The translations under genes were made by a program, and so were the position numbers. From NCBI RefSeq assembly GCF_003478335.1, contig NZ_QUFB01000002.1, forward strand, positions 1 to 64,000: 64,000 bases of DNA. The letters run 5' to 3'. The notes beneath the pieces are model-generated. The model was not told where the DNA came from, ran no database searches, and saw only the letters and a list, made by a program, of their open reading frames with translations. The stretch comes from Clostridium sp. AM49-4BH (lineage in GTDB: Bacteria > Bacillota > Clostridia > Lachnospirales > Lachnospiraceae). Below, one piece after another: positions 1 through 8,864 of this stretch (positions are counted from its first letter, which is position 1; every line of letters begins with the position of its first letter).

Positions 1-108
1 AGTTTTACCTGAAAATATGTGAAAACTAAAGAACCGCCGTATACCGAACGGTACGTACGGTGGTGTGGGAGGTCGGTAGATAAGATAATTATCTACCTCC
101 TACCCGAT
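1..108 (+). mobile_element. Group II intron, 3' end (domains V and VI)
   Basis: Positions 33-64 fold as a group II intron domain V: nine pairs (33-41 with 56-64), a two-base CG bulge at 54-55, four pairs (42-45 with 50-53) and a GAAC tetraloop. A domain VI-like hairpin follows (75-83 with 89-97), and the intron should end near 108 just after CCTACCCGAT. The folds are seen directly; the family assignment rests on known intron architecture. The body of the intron and any reverse transcriptase lie to the left of the window. It sits about 130 bases upstream of the glycosidase gene. Confidence 0.8.
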
Positions 109-164
109 TGATAGGAAAATGCATCAAAATGTTCATATCACTGGGATTTAACAATTATTTTAGA

Positions 165-194
165 TTGCCGGATCTTTGCGGTTTTACTTATAAT
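165..194 (+). promoter_or_regulatory. Promoter of the GH59-like gene
   Basis: TTGCCG at 165-170 and a perfect TATAAT at 189-194 are separated by 18 bases. Transcription would start near 201, and an AGGAGG-type ribosome binding site lies just before the start codon at 240. No operator is obvious. Confidence 0.55.
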
Positions 195-239
195 ACAACC
201 AGCAACATAATTTTTGCGTAGGTAAAAAAGGAGGAGAAT

Positions 240-3200
240 ATGGTGAGAAAATTACTGAAACGTGCGGGAGTATGTTTACTCAGCCTTTCTATGGTCTTGA
301 CGGGGAATGTCGGGATCAGCGGGGCAAGTACATCTTCCCGGAAAGGGGCAGCAGTGGAAACAAAAACGGGAAGCATTGTGATTGATGGCAATGATATCAA
401 GGCAGACAATGTGAATGGACTTACGTATAAGGGATTTGGTATGCTTAGTGCCAATTCTACAAGTGATCTGTTGATGGATTACAAATCACAGAATCCGGAG
501 GCATATGCAAAATTAATGCAGTATTTATTCGGAGGCGAGTACCCGATTTTACACATGTGAAATTGGAAATGGGTAATGATCGCAACAACTCGACCGGATC
601 AGAGAGTGCTACCAAGAGAACAAAGGGCGAGAAAGCCAATGTGCTTCGTAATCCTGGCTGGCAGCTGGCAGCAGATGCTAAGAAGATCAATCCGAATTTG
701 AAGGTCAGTATTCTGACTTGGCGTACACCCTCTTGGGTGAAAACAGATGAAGATAAGTATATCTGGTATAAACAGAGTATTTTGGATGCTTATGAGAAAT
801 ATGGCTATATGGTAGACTATATTAATCCAAATACGAACGAAGAATGGGGTGGTGCAGGCGATGTTGCTTACACTAAGAAATTTGCCAAGTGGATCGCGGC
901 GGAAAGCACTAAGACGATCGCGGATGAGAAAGCACTTGCTTTATTCAAAAAGATTAAGCTTGTTGTATCCGACGAGGCAAATGTTGTCAGCAGCGATGTT
1001 GCCAACAAGTTAAAGGATGACAAGGAGTTTATGAACGCAGTGGATGTTGTCGGATACCATTATAAGACAGCGGATGATGAAAATAATGCGATGAAGTGGC
1101 TGGCAGAGGAAGTGGACAAGGAAGTATGGAACAGCGAGGAGCAGGCAACGTTCTCAAATTCAGCGTTCCGTCCATCTACGACAGATAAAGCGCCAACGGT
1201 AGAGGGTACTGGTATCGGTGGCTCCGGCAGTGCATTGGAAATGGGCAATACCGTGATCAAGAGCTTTGTCGAGTCACGTCGTGGTCATGTGATCTATCAG
1301 CCTGTGATCGGTTCTTATTATGAAGGCGCACAGTACTCCTTTAAGGAGTTAGTAAGTGCCAGAGATCCTTGGTCAGGATGGATGCATTATGATGCCGGAT
1401 TGTTGATTTTGGCACATATCAGCAAGTTTGCAGTGACCGGCTGGGAAAATGAAACAAATACTGCCGGCATTTGGCGTAGTGTTGCATCGGCCAGCAAGGC
1501 ATCTGCTGTACAAGGAACAACCAGCAATGCAGTTGACGGCCGTGGCGGTGGAGAAAACTATATGACTCTGGCAGCACCGACGAAAGATAATTTCTCAACG
1601 GTGATCGTTAATGACAGTGAGTATCCAATGACATATACACTGCAGACGAAGAATATGAAGTTGAAAGCAGACCGGAAGTTAGAACTTTGGGAGACGAGAG
1701 CAGCAGACGAGGGTGCATTTAATGAAAATTATATGAAATGTATTCAGGAATTATCTGCGGACAGCATGGTGTATATTCCTTTGCGGTAAAACCAAATTCT
1801 GCAGTTACGGTTACCTCTTTAGATGTTTCAGACAGCAAAGAACATACAGAAGCAATGCCGGTAGAGGGTGAGCGTACCGTACTTGACACAGATGCAACCG
1901 GAGACGTTCAGAACACAGAGGATGGCTATCTGTATGCGGATGATTTTGAGTATACCGGCAAGACCGTTCCTGTTCTTGATGGCAAAGGCGGCTTTACCGG
2001 AGAGAAGGAAGATTACATTGCATCACGTGGTGGAGAAAAAGGTGCGATGGCACGCTATACCCATACGTTGAATGGTGCTTTTGAGGTCTATAAGAGTGGC
2101 ACCGGCAATCATGTGCTTCGCCAGCAGTTGGATAAGAAGTCAACAGGTGTCGGAAGTGCTTGGAATAACGGAGATCCTGTCACGTTAGTGGGAGACTACC
2201 GCTGGACGAATTATACGGCAGCTATTGATGTATTATTTGAGCGTGCAGCAGATAAGCAGTATGCGCAGATTGGTATCAGACAGACCGGAAGAACACACAA
2301 TCTTTCGAACAATGCAGGATATTCTTTGAAAGTTAATGATGATGGAAGCTGGATACTGTATCGTGCGAAAATGGGTTCTACATCTTCTAAGGGTACAGAG
2401 CTTGCGTCCGGTTCGGTAGATGCAAGTCAGGTAACACCGGGAACTTGGTTCCAGCTCAAACTCCGTGGCGAGGGTAATGTGATCAAAGCATATATCAACG
2501 ATACTTTAGTCGCAACATATGAGGACAGCAATCCGATCACTTCAGGACGTGTTGCGATCGGCTGCGGTAATTCCTACACAAGATTTGACAGTCTGGCAGT
2601 AACGAAGATCAAAGGATATGCGCCATATTACAGAGAATATATTGACAATATGGAAACCTATGATCTGACACCACAGAAAAATGCAAAATTGGTATATAAC
2701 AACAAGTGGTCTCGTACTTGTGCAAATCAGGGAATGTTTGTATATCAGAGAAGTGTTTCCAATAGTACGGGCACAGGCGCATCCATTACGTATACCTTTA
2801 ACGGAACCGGTTTGGAAGTGTTAGGATACAATAAATCCACAGGAGGAACCGTGAATGTGATGGTAGATGGACAGTCCTACAAGAAAGATGACGCATTGTG
2901 GAATGCAGATAATATGTGTACTGCATATCAGGTGAGTGGACTGGAAGATGGTGAACATACTGTAACGATCGAGGTTGCAAGCGGCAGTCTTGCCGTGGAT
3001 GCAATTGCAGTGATCGGCTCCATTTACAATAGTGATGAGATTAATGTGACTCCAAAGAAAGGCACAGAAACCGGTCTGCCGGAAGAAGAACTTCCAAAAG
3101 ATCTGACAGAGGATGTTGTACCGGATATCAGCACTCCGTCACCAAGTCCTGCAGCCCCGACAACGACACCAACAACGAAGCCGCAGCCAATCAAAACACC

Positions 3201-3651
3201 GTCTGTCCGCAAAGGATATTCTTTTAAGGTAAAGGGAGCATCTTATGTTGTGACAAATGCATCCAAGAAGACGGTCAGCTACCGCAAGGCAGCCAATAAA
3301 AAGATCAAATCTGCAGCAATACCGGCGACGGTAAAAGTAAAAGCGAATGGCGTCGTATATTCCTTCCGCGTTACGAATATTTCTGCAAAAGCATTTGCCG
3401 GATGCACCAAATTAAAGAAAGTAATCATTGGCAAGAATGTTGTTTCCATCGGAAAGGAGGCATTTTCCAAGGCTAAGGCACTCAAAAAGATAACGATCAA
3501 GACAACCACATTGAAAAAAGTGGGCAAAAATGCGATCAAGGGCATTTACAAAAAAGCGAAGATATCCTGTGGCAAGAAAAAGCTGAAAGCATACAAGAAG
3601 CTGTTTAATGCCAAGACCGGATATAAGAAATCGATGAAACCGACCAAATAA
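240..3651 (+). CDS. Secreted GH59-like galactosidase with leucine-rich-repeat tail (two frameshifts as read)
   Basis: The three open segments 240-560, 557-1789 and 1738-3651 join into one protein of about 1137 residues. A signal peptide covers roughly residues 1-30. The catalytic part resembles glycoside hydrolase family 59 (galactocerebrosidase-like beta-galactosidases): the opening GFGMLSANST, KLEMGNDRNN, and a likely nucleophile Glu in VWNSEEQATFS. A beta-sandwich/lectin-like region, a Thr/Pro linker and a BspA-like leucine-rich-repeat end follow, the last probably for surface retention. Frame steps of -1 occur near 548-557 (between YPI and THVKLEMG) and near 1755-1775 (before GVYSFAVKP). 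Each would be repaired by one added base, for example a fifth T at 547-550. It is either a sequencing artefact or a real pseudogene. The neighbouring sugar transporter suggests extracellular galactoside use. Confidence 0.75.
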
Positions 3652-3676
3652 TTTATGCAGTAAATTGACCAAAGAA

Positions 3677-3720
3677 AACGGGAGCTGTGTCGTCCATGTT
3701 TGACGAACAGCCCTGTTTTT
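3677..3720 (+). terminator. Intrinsic terminator after the GH59-like gene
   Basis: An imperfect hairpin with GCTGT and ACAGC arms and flanking AACGGGA/CCCTGTT ends in a run of six T, 25 bases after the stop codon. Confidence 0.6.
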
Positions 3721-3729
3721 TGGTATAAT
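3700..3729 (+). promoter_or_regulatory. Promoter embedded in the terminator
   Basis: TTGACG at 3700-3705 and TATAAT at 3724-3729 (18-base spacer) with a TG extended -10 lie partly inside the preceding terminator hairpin, so the end of one unit and the start of the next share DNA. It should drive the DUF2752 gene at 3785. Confidence 0.6.
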
Positions 3730-3784
3730 CATTCAAATAGACAGATTTGACGAAATACACGAAAGAGGGAAAGGAGCAGATCCT

Positions 3785-4237
3785 ATGTTAGAATCAGTAT
3801 GGGAACGGCTGCGGGCGTTTGGCTGTAAGCAGACGGAGCATATTTTGTACTGGATCAGCATATGGTGTGTTCTTGGTGTGGGGCTTGTATATATTGCAGC
3901 ATTTTATATTGCGCATGTAACCGGTAACGACCAGTTATTGCAATGCAAAATGAAGCTGTATTTTGGAATCCCCTGCCCGGGCTGTGGTGGAACAAGAGCA
4001 ATATGGTCTCTGTTACATGGAAGAGTACTGCAGGCAGTATATTACAATGCATTTGCGGTATATGGTGCAGTATGGTATCTATTGTTTTTTATCAGTCAGA
4101 CTGTGCAGCGTGTGGCGGCTCGTTTTGACAGGCAGATCAACGGAATGAAATTTCGGGATGCAGCGTTGTATATCGCCATCGTGGTGCTGATCGTGCAGTA
4201 TTTGTTAAAGCTGTTTGTTCCGGGCTATCGAATATAG
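3785..4237 (+). CDS. DUF2752 family membrane protein
   Basis: This 150-residue protein carries the DUF2752 hallmark GIPCPGCGGTRA, followed by LLHGRVLQAVYYN. There is one hydrophobic helix at about residues 22-42, one at about 90-108 and one near the C-terminus (about 121-141). DUF2752 proteins are small membrane proteins whose conserved CPxCG motif suggests metal or redox chemistry; their function is not established. The gene has its own promoter and probably travels with the next membrane-protein gene, 113 bases downstream. Confidence 0.8.
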   Translation: MLESVWERLRAFGCKQTEHILYWISIWCVLGVGLVYIAAFYIAHVTGNDQLLQCKMKLYFGIPCPGCGGTRAIWSLLHGRVLQAVYYNAFAVYGAVWYLLFFISQTVQRVAARFDRQINGMKFRDAALYIAIVVLIVQYLLKLFVPGYRI

Positions 4238-4350
4238 CTTAGAAATGCAATGTAGAGACATGGGTGCTTTTGCTAAGGGGACTTCTATTAGCAGGGCGTT
4301 ATGTCATACAATGTAGAGGTAGTACATATACAAAGTTGAGGAGGATTACA

Positions 4351-4851
4351 ATGGATAACAATCAAAATGAAAATCAGGGTTTCCAAAATGGCAATGCAGG
4401 AAATGACTCACAGGGGTGGACGAACACTAACAATGGCAGTTATCAGAATGGCGACTATCAGAATGGCGGCTATCAGAATGGCGGCTATCAGAATGGCGGT
4501 TATCAAAATAACAGCTACCAGAACAATGGATATAATGGCCAGCCACAGTATAATTATCAGGGAAATAATTCGCCGGGAAGAGGATATTCCATTGCGTGTC
4601 TGATATTAGGTATTTGTGGTATCGTATTTTGCTTTTGCTATGGCATTGTTGGAGTTATCTGCAGTATTGTTGCATTAGTGCTTCATGGTAAGGCAGTAGA
4701 GTTAGATGGATTTGAGAGCAGCTACGCTAAGGCTGGTAAGATCTGTGCGATCATCGGAATTGTGATCGGTGTTATTTATCTTATCCTGACCATCCTTGCT
4801 GTTGTATTCAGCATGTCAGTTGGCGGATTATCAACAATACTTCGCGCATAA
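4351..4851 (+). CDS. DUF4190-like membrane protein with Asn/Gln/Tyr-rich head
   Basis: The start at 4351 is set by GAGGAGG ending at 4344. The roughly 75-residue hydrophilic head is rich in Asn, Gln, Gly and Tyr and contains repeated YQNGG pentads. It is followed by two paired hydrophobic helices (GYSIACLILGICGIVFCFC and a later ICAIIGIVIGVIYLILTILA), the layout of DUF4190-type proteins of Gram-positive bacteria. The role is unknown; a membrane-anchored, low-complexity cytoplasmic or surface tail is all the sequence supports. Confidence 0.65.
   Translation: MDNNQNENQGFQNGNAGNDSQGWTNTNNGSYQNGDYQNGGYQNGGYQNGGYQNNSYQNNGYNGQPQYNYQGNNSPGRGYSIACLILGICGIVFCFCYGIVGVICSIVALVLHGKAVELDGFESSYAKAGKICAIIGIVIGVIYLILTILAVVFSMSVGGLSTILRA
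4441..4500 (+). repeat. 15-bp tandem repeat encoding YQNGG/YQNGD
   Basis: Four nearly identical 15-base units (tatcagaatggcggc) encode YQNG(D/G) pentads in the hydrophilic head of the gene at 4351. Degenerate units flank them. Copy-number change would keep the frame. Confidence 0.85.
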
Positions 4852-4885
4852 GGAATCTTTAAGTAAAGAAATTTTGAATTATGTA

Positions 4886-4929
4886 AGAGAGTACCAAAGA
4901 CAATTGTTGGACGGTACTCTCTTTTTGTT
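4886..4929 (+). terminator. Intrinsic terminator
   Basis: AGAGAGTACC at 4886-4895 pairs with GGTACTCTCT at 4913-4922, followed by a T-rich tract. It ends the unit at 3785-4851. The rest of the 4852-5317 gap is AT-rich and holds the promoter and operators of the next gene. Confidence 0.85.
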
Positions 4930-5139
4930 TTGATTGGAGAGTAAGATGTGAACAGTTTTTGAATTATGAAATCTGAATAAAAAAGATTGTTCGAATTTTA
5001 ATGATTTTATACAATAAATGGGTGCATAATACTAGCAAAATCGGTATTTTGCAGAGATTCGTCAAATGTCAGATATTAGCAGATTTTTGTGTGTTTTGTA
5101 TGTTTTTCACAAAAATTCACAAAAAATTCAAAAAAATAC

Positions 5140-5168
5140 TTGTAAATTTGTTCATGTTGTTATATAAT
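5140..5168 (+). promoter_or_regulatory. Promoter of the sugar ABC transporter
   Basis: TTGTAA at 5140-5145 and TATAAT at 5163-5168 are spaced by exactly 17 bases, in a strongly A-tracted region. The transcription start would fall near 5175, inside the operator-like repeats. Confidence 0.75.
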
Positions 5169-5174
5169 CATCTT

Positions 5175-5204
5175 ACGAAAACGATTTAGTAAAACGATTT
5201 CGTA
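5175..5204 (+). promoter_or_regulatory. LacI-family operator-like repeats
   Basis: AAAACGATTT occurs twice, at 5178-5187 and 5191-5200, within a larger imperfect palindrome whose ends are ACGAAA and TTTCGT. A/T-rich arms around a central CG are typical of LacI/GalR-family operators, including CcpA cre sites. Overlap with the expected transcription start fits repression. No LacI regulator gene is present nearby. Confidence 0.55.
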
Positions 5205-5317
5205 AACGTAACTTGAAAATGTTCATAAAGTTATGAACAGCATATTGATATTTCTACTGCAGGTCATTGCAGTAAAAATATAGAAGCAAACAATTTCTTA
5301 TTAGAGGAGGTTTTTTT

Positions 5318-6696
5318 ATGAGAAAGAAACTTTTAAGCGTGCTGTTATGTACAGCAATGGCAGCAACCATGTTGACTGGTTGCGGCGGCAGTGACACTAA
5401 GAAGGATTCATCAAAAGAAGCTAAAAAAGTTACAGTTTCTGACGGTGGAAAAGTTCTTAACATCCGTGTATGGAACGAGGAGTTCAAGAGCCGTATGACA
5501 GATCACTATCCGGGATATAAGAAGGTTAGTGATACAGAAGGTAAGATTGGCGACGTTACAGTTAAGTGGACGATCACACCATCTGATGATAATGCATATC
5601 AGAATGCATTGGATGAAGCTCTTAAGAAGCAGGATTCTGCATCAGCTGATGACAAGATCGATCTTTTCCTTGTTGAGGCAGATTACGCATTGAAGTATGT
5701 AGATACAGACTACACACTGGATGTTGTAAATGATCTTGGCGTATCCAAAGATGCACTTGCTAACCAGTACAAGTACACACAGGATATCGTAACAAATTCT
5801 AAAGGAGCGTTAAAGGGTGCTTCCTGGCAGGCTTGCCCGGCAGGTATGATCTACAGACGCGACATTGCTAAGAAAGTATTCAAGACAGATGATCCTGAGA
5901 AGATTCAGGAGCTGTTCAAAGATTGGGATTCTTTCAAAGCAGCATCTAAGAAGTTAAAAGACGCTGGATACCTTACAACAGCATCTGTAAACGATACATA
6001 TCGTGTATTCTCTAACAACGTAACATCTAAGTGGGTAGAGAATAAGAAGATCAACGTAGATGAGAACATCAAGGCATGGGTAGATATGTCTAAGGAAATG
6101 GTAGACAACGGCGAGACTACAACACATGAGTTGTGGGGATCTGACTGGAGCGAAGGCTTCATGAAGAGCGGTAACGTATTCGCTTACTTTGGACCAGCTT
6201 GGTTCATCGACTTCTCTATGGGTTACAAAGATGGTAAAGCACTTGATGGTTCTGTAGTTAAAGATGGTGGTTGGGCACTTACAACCGGTCCTCAGAACTT
6301 CTATTGGGGCGGTACTTGGATCTGTGGTGCTAACGGCACAGACAACAAGAGCCTTGTAAAAGACATCATCGAGAAGATGACAACAGACGAGAGCGTATTG
6401 AAAGACATTGTTAGCAAAGACAATGACTACGCTAACAACAGCAAGTTGATGGATTCCTTAAAGGATGACAAGAGCTCGGTGATAAGGCACTCGGTGGACA
6501 GAATCCAATTCCGATCTTCTCCGCAGGTGTTGGCAGCATCGACATGAGCAATATATCTTCATATGATCAGACATGTGCTGAGGAGTTCCAGGCAGCAATG
6601 AAGGATTACTTCGATGGCAATACAAAGGATTATGATACTGCATTGCAGACATTCATCGATAAAGTTAAGACAAAACATCCTGAGATCGAGGGATAA
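5318..6696 (+). CDS. Sugar ABC transporter substrate-binding lipoprotein (frameshifted as read)
   Basis: The signal peptide ends in the lipobox LTGCGG, so the mature protein is lipid-anchored at Cys22. The body is a family 1-type extracellular solute-binding protein of about 459 residues. The frame breaks near 6474-6481: the first segment runs into a stop at 6547, whereas the -1 frame continues GDKALGGQNPIPIFSAGV to a proper end at 6696. One missing G in the run at 6478-6479 would explain it. Permeases follow. With the GH59-like enzyme upstream, a galacto-oligosaccharide substrate is plausible but not shown. Confidence 0.85.
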
Positions 6697-6733
6697 TTGT
6701 TACAAACATTGTTAAGTAAACTGGTTTAGGAAT

Positions 6734-6768
6734 GTGCCTGCTTACATTTGTAGGCAGGCACTTTTTTT
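6734..6768 (+). terminator. Hairpin between binding protein and permeases
   Basis: GTGCCTGC at 6734-6741 pairs perfectly with GCAGGCAC at 6754-6761, with extra inner pairs, and is followed by seven T. No new promoter is visible before 6793. It is therefore probably a leaky terminator and 3' stabiliser that keeps binding-protein mRNA above permease mRNA. Confidence 0.8.
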
Positions 6769-6792
6769 GAAAATAAGGGGAGGGTAACACTT

Positions 6793-7707
6793 ATGAGTAA
6801 ACCCAAAAAAGGAAGAGTGGAAAAGCATAATAAGTGGGGCTACATTTTTTTAATCCCGTTCATTCTTACATATGTTATTTTCCAGTTAATCCCACTTATC
6901 AGCACGATTTATAATAGTTTTTTCGAAAATTATAGCATGGGCTTAATACAGGTGGGACCAAATTATATCGGCTTAGAAAACTATGCTTCGCTTTTTGAAA
7001 GCGGCAAGTTATTGATTTATTTGAAAAACACAATGATAATGTGGGTGTTGGGATTTGTACCGCAGATCTTATTATCACTTCTGCTTGGTGCATGGTTCTC
7101 AGACACACGATTAAAATTGAAAGCATCCGGTTTTTTCAAAACCGTTATTTATTTACCAAACTTGATCATGGCGTCAGCGTTTGCAATGTTATTCTTCGCA
7201 TTGTTCTCTGACAACGGCCCGGTAAATGCAATTTTATTACACGCCGGTCTGATCAAAGAGAAGTATTCTTTCCTTTCTCATGCAGGAAGTGCAAGAGGAT
7301 TGGTTGGATTTATGAACTTCTTGATGTGGTTTGGTAATACCACGATTCTGTTAATGGCAGGTATGATGGGTATAGACCCGGCATTGTTTGAGGCTGCCGA
7401 AGTTGATGGAGCGACATCGACACAGGTATTTTTCCGAATCACGATGCCGTTGTTGCGTCCAATCTTAGTATACGTTTTGATCACATCTTTGATCGGTGGT
7501 TTACAGATGTTCGATGTACCACAGATCTTGACAAACGGTACCGGTGGACCAACAGATACAACGATGACATTGATCATGTATTTGAACAAACAGCTATACA
7601 GTAAGAACTACGGTATGGGTGGTGCGTTATCCGTTCTGCTCTTCATCGTAACGGGTATATTGAGTTTGATCGTGTTCAAAGCATTTGCACAGAAAAAGGA
7701 GGCATAA
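6793..7707 (+). CDS. Carbohydrate ABC transporter permease, MalF/UgpA type
   Basis: The protein has 304 residues and about six transmembrane segments, starting with a short basic N-terminus. The ATPase-coupling EAA loop is clear: EAAEVDGATSTQVFF followed by ITMPLLRP. It is preceded by GGGAGGG and ends four bases before the second permease. It would form the membrane channel with the product of the next gene. No ATPase gene is in the cluster, so a shared MsmK/UgpC-type ATPase encoded elsewhere is expected, as for many Gram-positive family-1 sugar transporters. Confidence 0.93.
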   Translation: MSKPKKGRVEKHNKWGYIFLIPFILTYVIFQLIPLISTIYNSFFENYSMGLIQVGPNYIGLENYASLFESGKLLIYLKNTMIMWVLGFVPQILLSLLLGAWFSDTRLKLKASGFFKTVIYLPNLIMASAFAMLFFALFSDNGPVNAILLHAGLIKEKYSFLSHAGSARGLVGFMNFLMWFGNTTILLMAGMMGIDPALFEAAEVDGATSTQVFFRITMPLLRPILVYVLITSLIGGLQMFDVPQILTNGTGGPTDTTMTLIMYLNKQLYSKNYGMGGALSVLLFIVTGILSLIVFKAFAQKKEA

Positions 7708-7710
7708 TTC

Positions 7711-8565
7711 ATGGATGAAAGAAAAAGTTCAGGAATAGGAATACATGCCAGAAGGGTTCTTGCATATATTGTTTTGATATTCATTTCGATATTGTGCCTG
7801 TTTTGGTTTTATGTATTGTTTGTTAACGCAACAAGATCACATGCACAGATTCAGTTAGGATTCTCTGCTTTGCCGAGTGGAGAGTTTATGAACAACTGGG
7901 TACATTTGATGCACAGTTCACAGCCGGTTTGGAATGGTTTGTTTAACAGTGTTATTATCGCTGCTTTTAGTGCGATTTTGACAACATACTTTTCTTGTAT
8001 GACGGCATATGCAATTCATGTATACAATTTCAAGTTGAAGAATGTTATGTTCACCTTCATCTTGATGATCATGATGATTCCTACACAGGTAACTGCACTT
8101 GGTTTTTACCGTTTAATGATGGATTGGAACCTGATGGATTCCTTTATCCCATTGATTGTTCCAGCCATAGCAGCACCGGTAGTATTCTTCTATATGAAAC
8201 AGTACATGGATTCTTCCCTTCCATTGGAGATCGTAGAAGCATCTCGAATCGATGGTGCGGGCGAGTTTAAGACATTCAATATGATGATTCTTCCGATTAT
8301 GAAACCTGCGATTGCGGTTCAGGCAATCTTCGCATTTGTTCAGAGCTGGAACAACTACTTCATTCCATCATTGCTCTTGACAGAAAATAAAAAGAAGACA
8401 TTGCCTATCTTGATCGCACAGTTACGTAGTGCGGACTTCCTGAAGAAGGATATGGGTCAGGTGTATATGATGATTGCCTTCTCAATTTTCCCGGTAATCG
8501 TTGTATATCTGCTCCTTTCTAAACATATCGTACAGGGTGTGGCACTTGGTAGTGTGAAAGGGTAG
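7711..8565 (+). CDS. Carbohydrate ABC transporter permease, MalG/UgpE type
   Basis: This 284-residue polytopic protein carries the coupling loop EASRIDGAGEFKTFNMM followed by ILPIMKP. It partners the upstream permease. Its ribosome binding site, AAAGGAGG, lies in the last codons of that gene, which suggests translational coupling. It ends the transporter unit; no ATPase follows. Confidence 0.93.
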   Translation: MDERKSSGIGIHARRVLAYIVLIFISILCLFWFYVLFVNATRSHAQIQLGFSALPSGEFMNNWVHLMHSSQPVWNGLFNSVIIAAFSAILTTYFSCMTAYAIHVYNFKLKNVMFTFILMIMMIPTQVTALGFYRLMMDWNLMDSFIPLIVPAIAAPVVFFYMKQYMDSSLPLEIVEASRIDGAGEFKTFNMMILPIMKPAIAVQAIFAFVQSWNNYFIPSLLLTENKKKTLPILIAQLRSADFLKKDMGQVYMMIAFSIFPVIVVYLLLSKHIVQGVALGSVKG

Positions 8566-8632
8566 AAAGTTTGTAAATACAATTCTTAAAGTGAAGGTTG
8601 AACAATACATATCCAAAATATGGATTATAGTA

Positions 8633-8661
8633 TTGACGAATTGAAAAAATCATGGTATATA
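8633..8661 (+). promoter_or_regulatory. Promoter of the PTS permease
   Basis: TTGACG at 8633-8638 and TATATA at 8656-8661 have a 17-base spacer. Transcription would start near 8668, immediately before the antiterminator-like sequence. Confidence 0.6.
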
Positions 8662-8671
8662 TTATATAAAT

Positions 8672-8710
8672 AGTGTGTTACTTGATTTGAATGAAATTGA
8701 GGCACTAACT
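8672..8710 (+). promoter_or_regulatory. RAT-like antiterminator target (BglG/LicT/GlcT type)
   Basis: The segment AGTGTGTTACTTGAT, a short loop and ATTGAGGCACTAACT form a hairpin with internal loops. It resembles the ribonucleic antiterminator (RAT) bound by BglG-family proteins, whose consensus has GTTACTG on the left and GGCAAAAC on the right. Its 3' arm overlaps the 5' arm of the terminator at 8701-8757, so the two folds exclude each other. The regulator gene is not in the window. Confidence 0.6.
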
Positions 8711-8757
8711 ATACATAAATCACAGGTAATTTATGTTAGTTGATGCCTTTTTCTTTT
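8701..8757 (+). terminator. Leader attenuator of the PTS gene
   Basis: GGCACTAACTATACATAAAT at 8701-8720 pairs, with two small irregularities, with the segment at 8729-8747, followed by a T-rich run. It lies between the promoter at 8633 and the gene at 8865, so it is an attenuator and could also terminate read-through from the ABC transporter genes. Confidence 0.75.
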
Positions 8758-8864
8758 GCATATTATATAGTTAGCCGCGGATACTATCGGTGAGTGTGTA
8801 CTTGCTGTTATGCGAGAGAGATATGCCAAACTGCATAAATACAGGAAGAAAGGATGGATGAAAG

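Noticed and set aside
545..560. Programmed -1 frameshifting in the GH59-like gene
   Set aside because: The local sequence CCGATTTTACAC does not provide a canonical X-XXY-YYZ slippery heptamer in the right phase, and no stimulatory hairpin is obvious. A missing base is simpler.
4441..4510. Short tandem repeats as a CRISPR array
   Set aside because: The 15-bp units are directly adjacent, with no spacers, and encode YQNGG.
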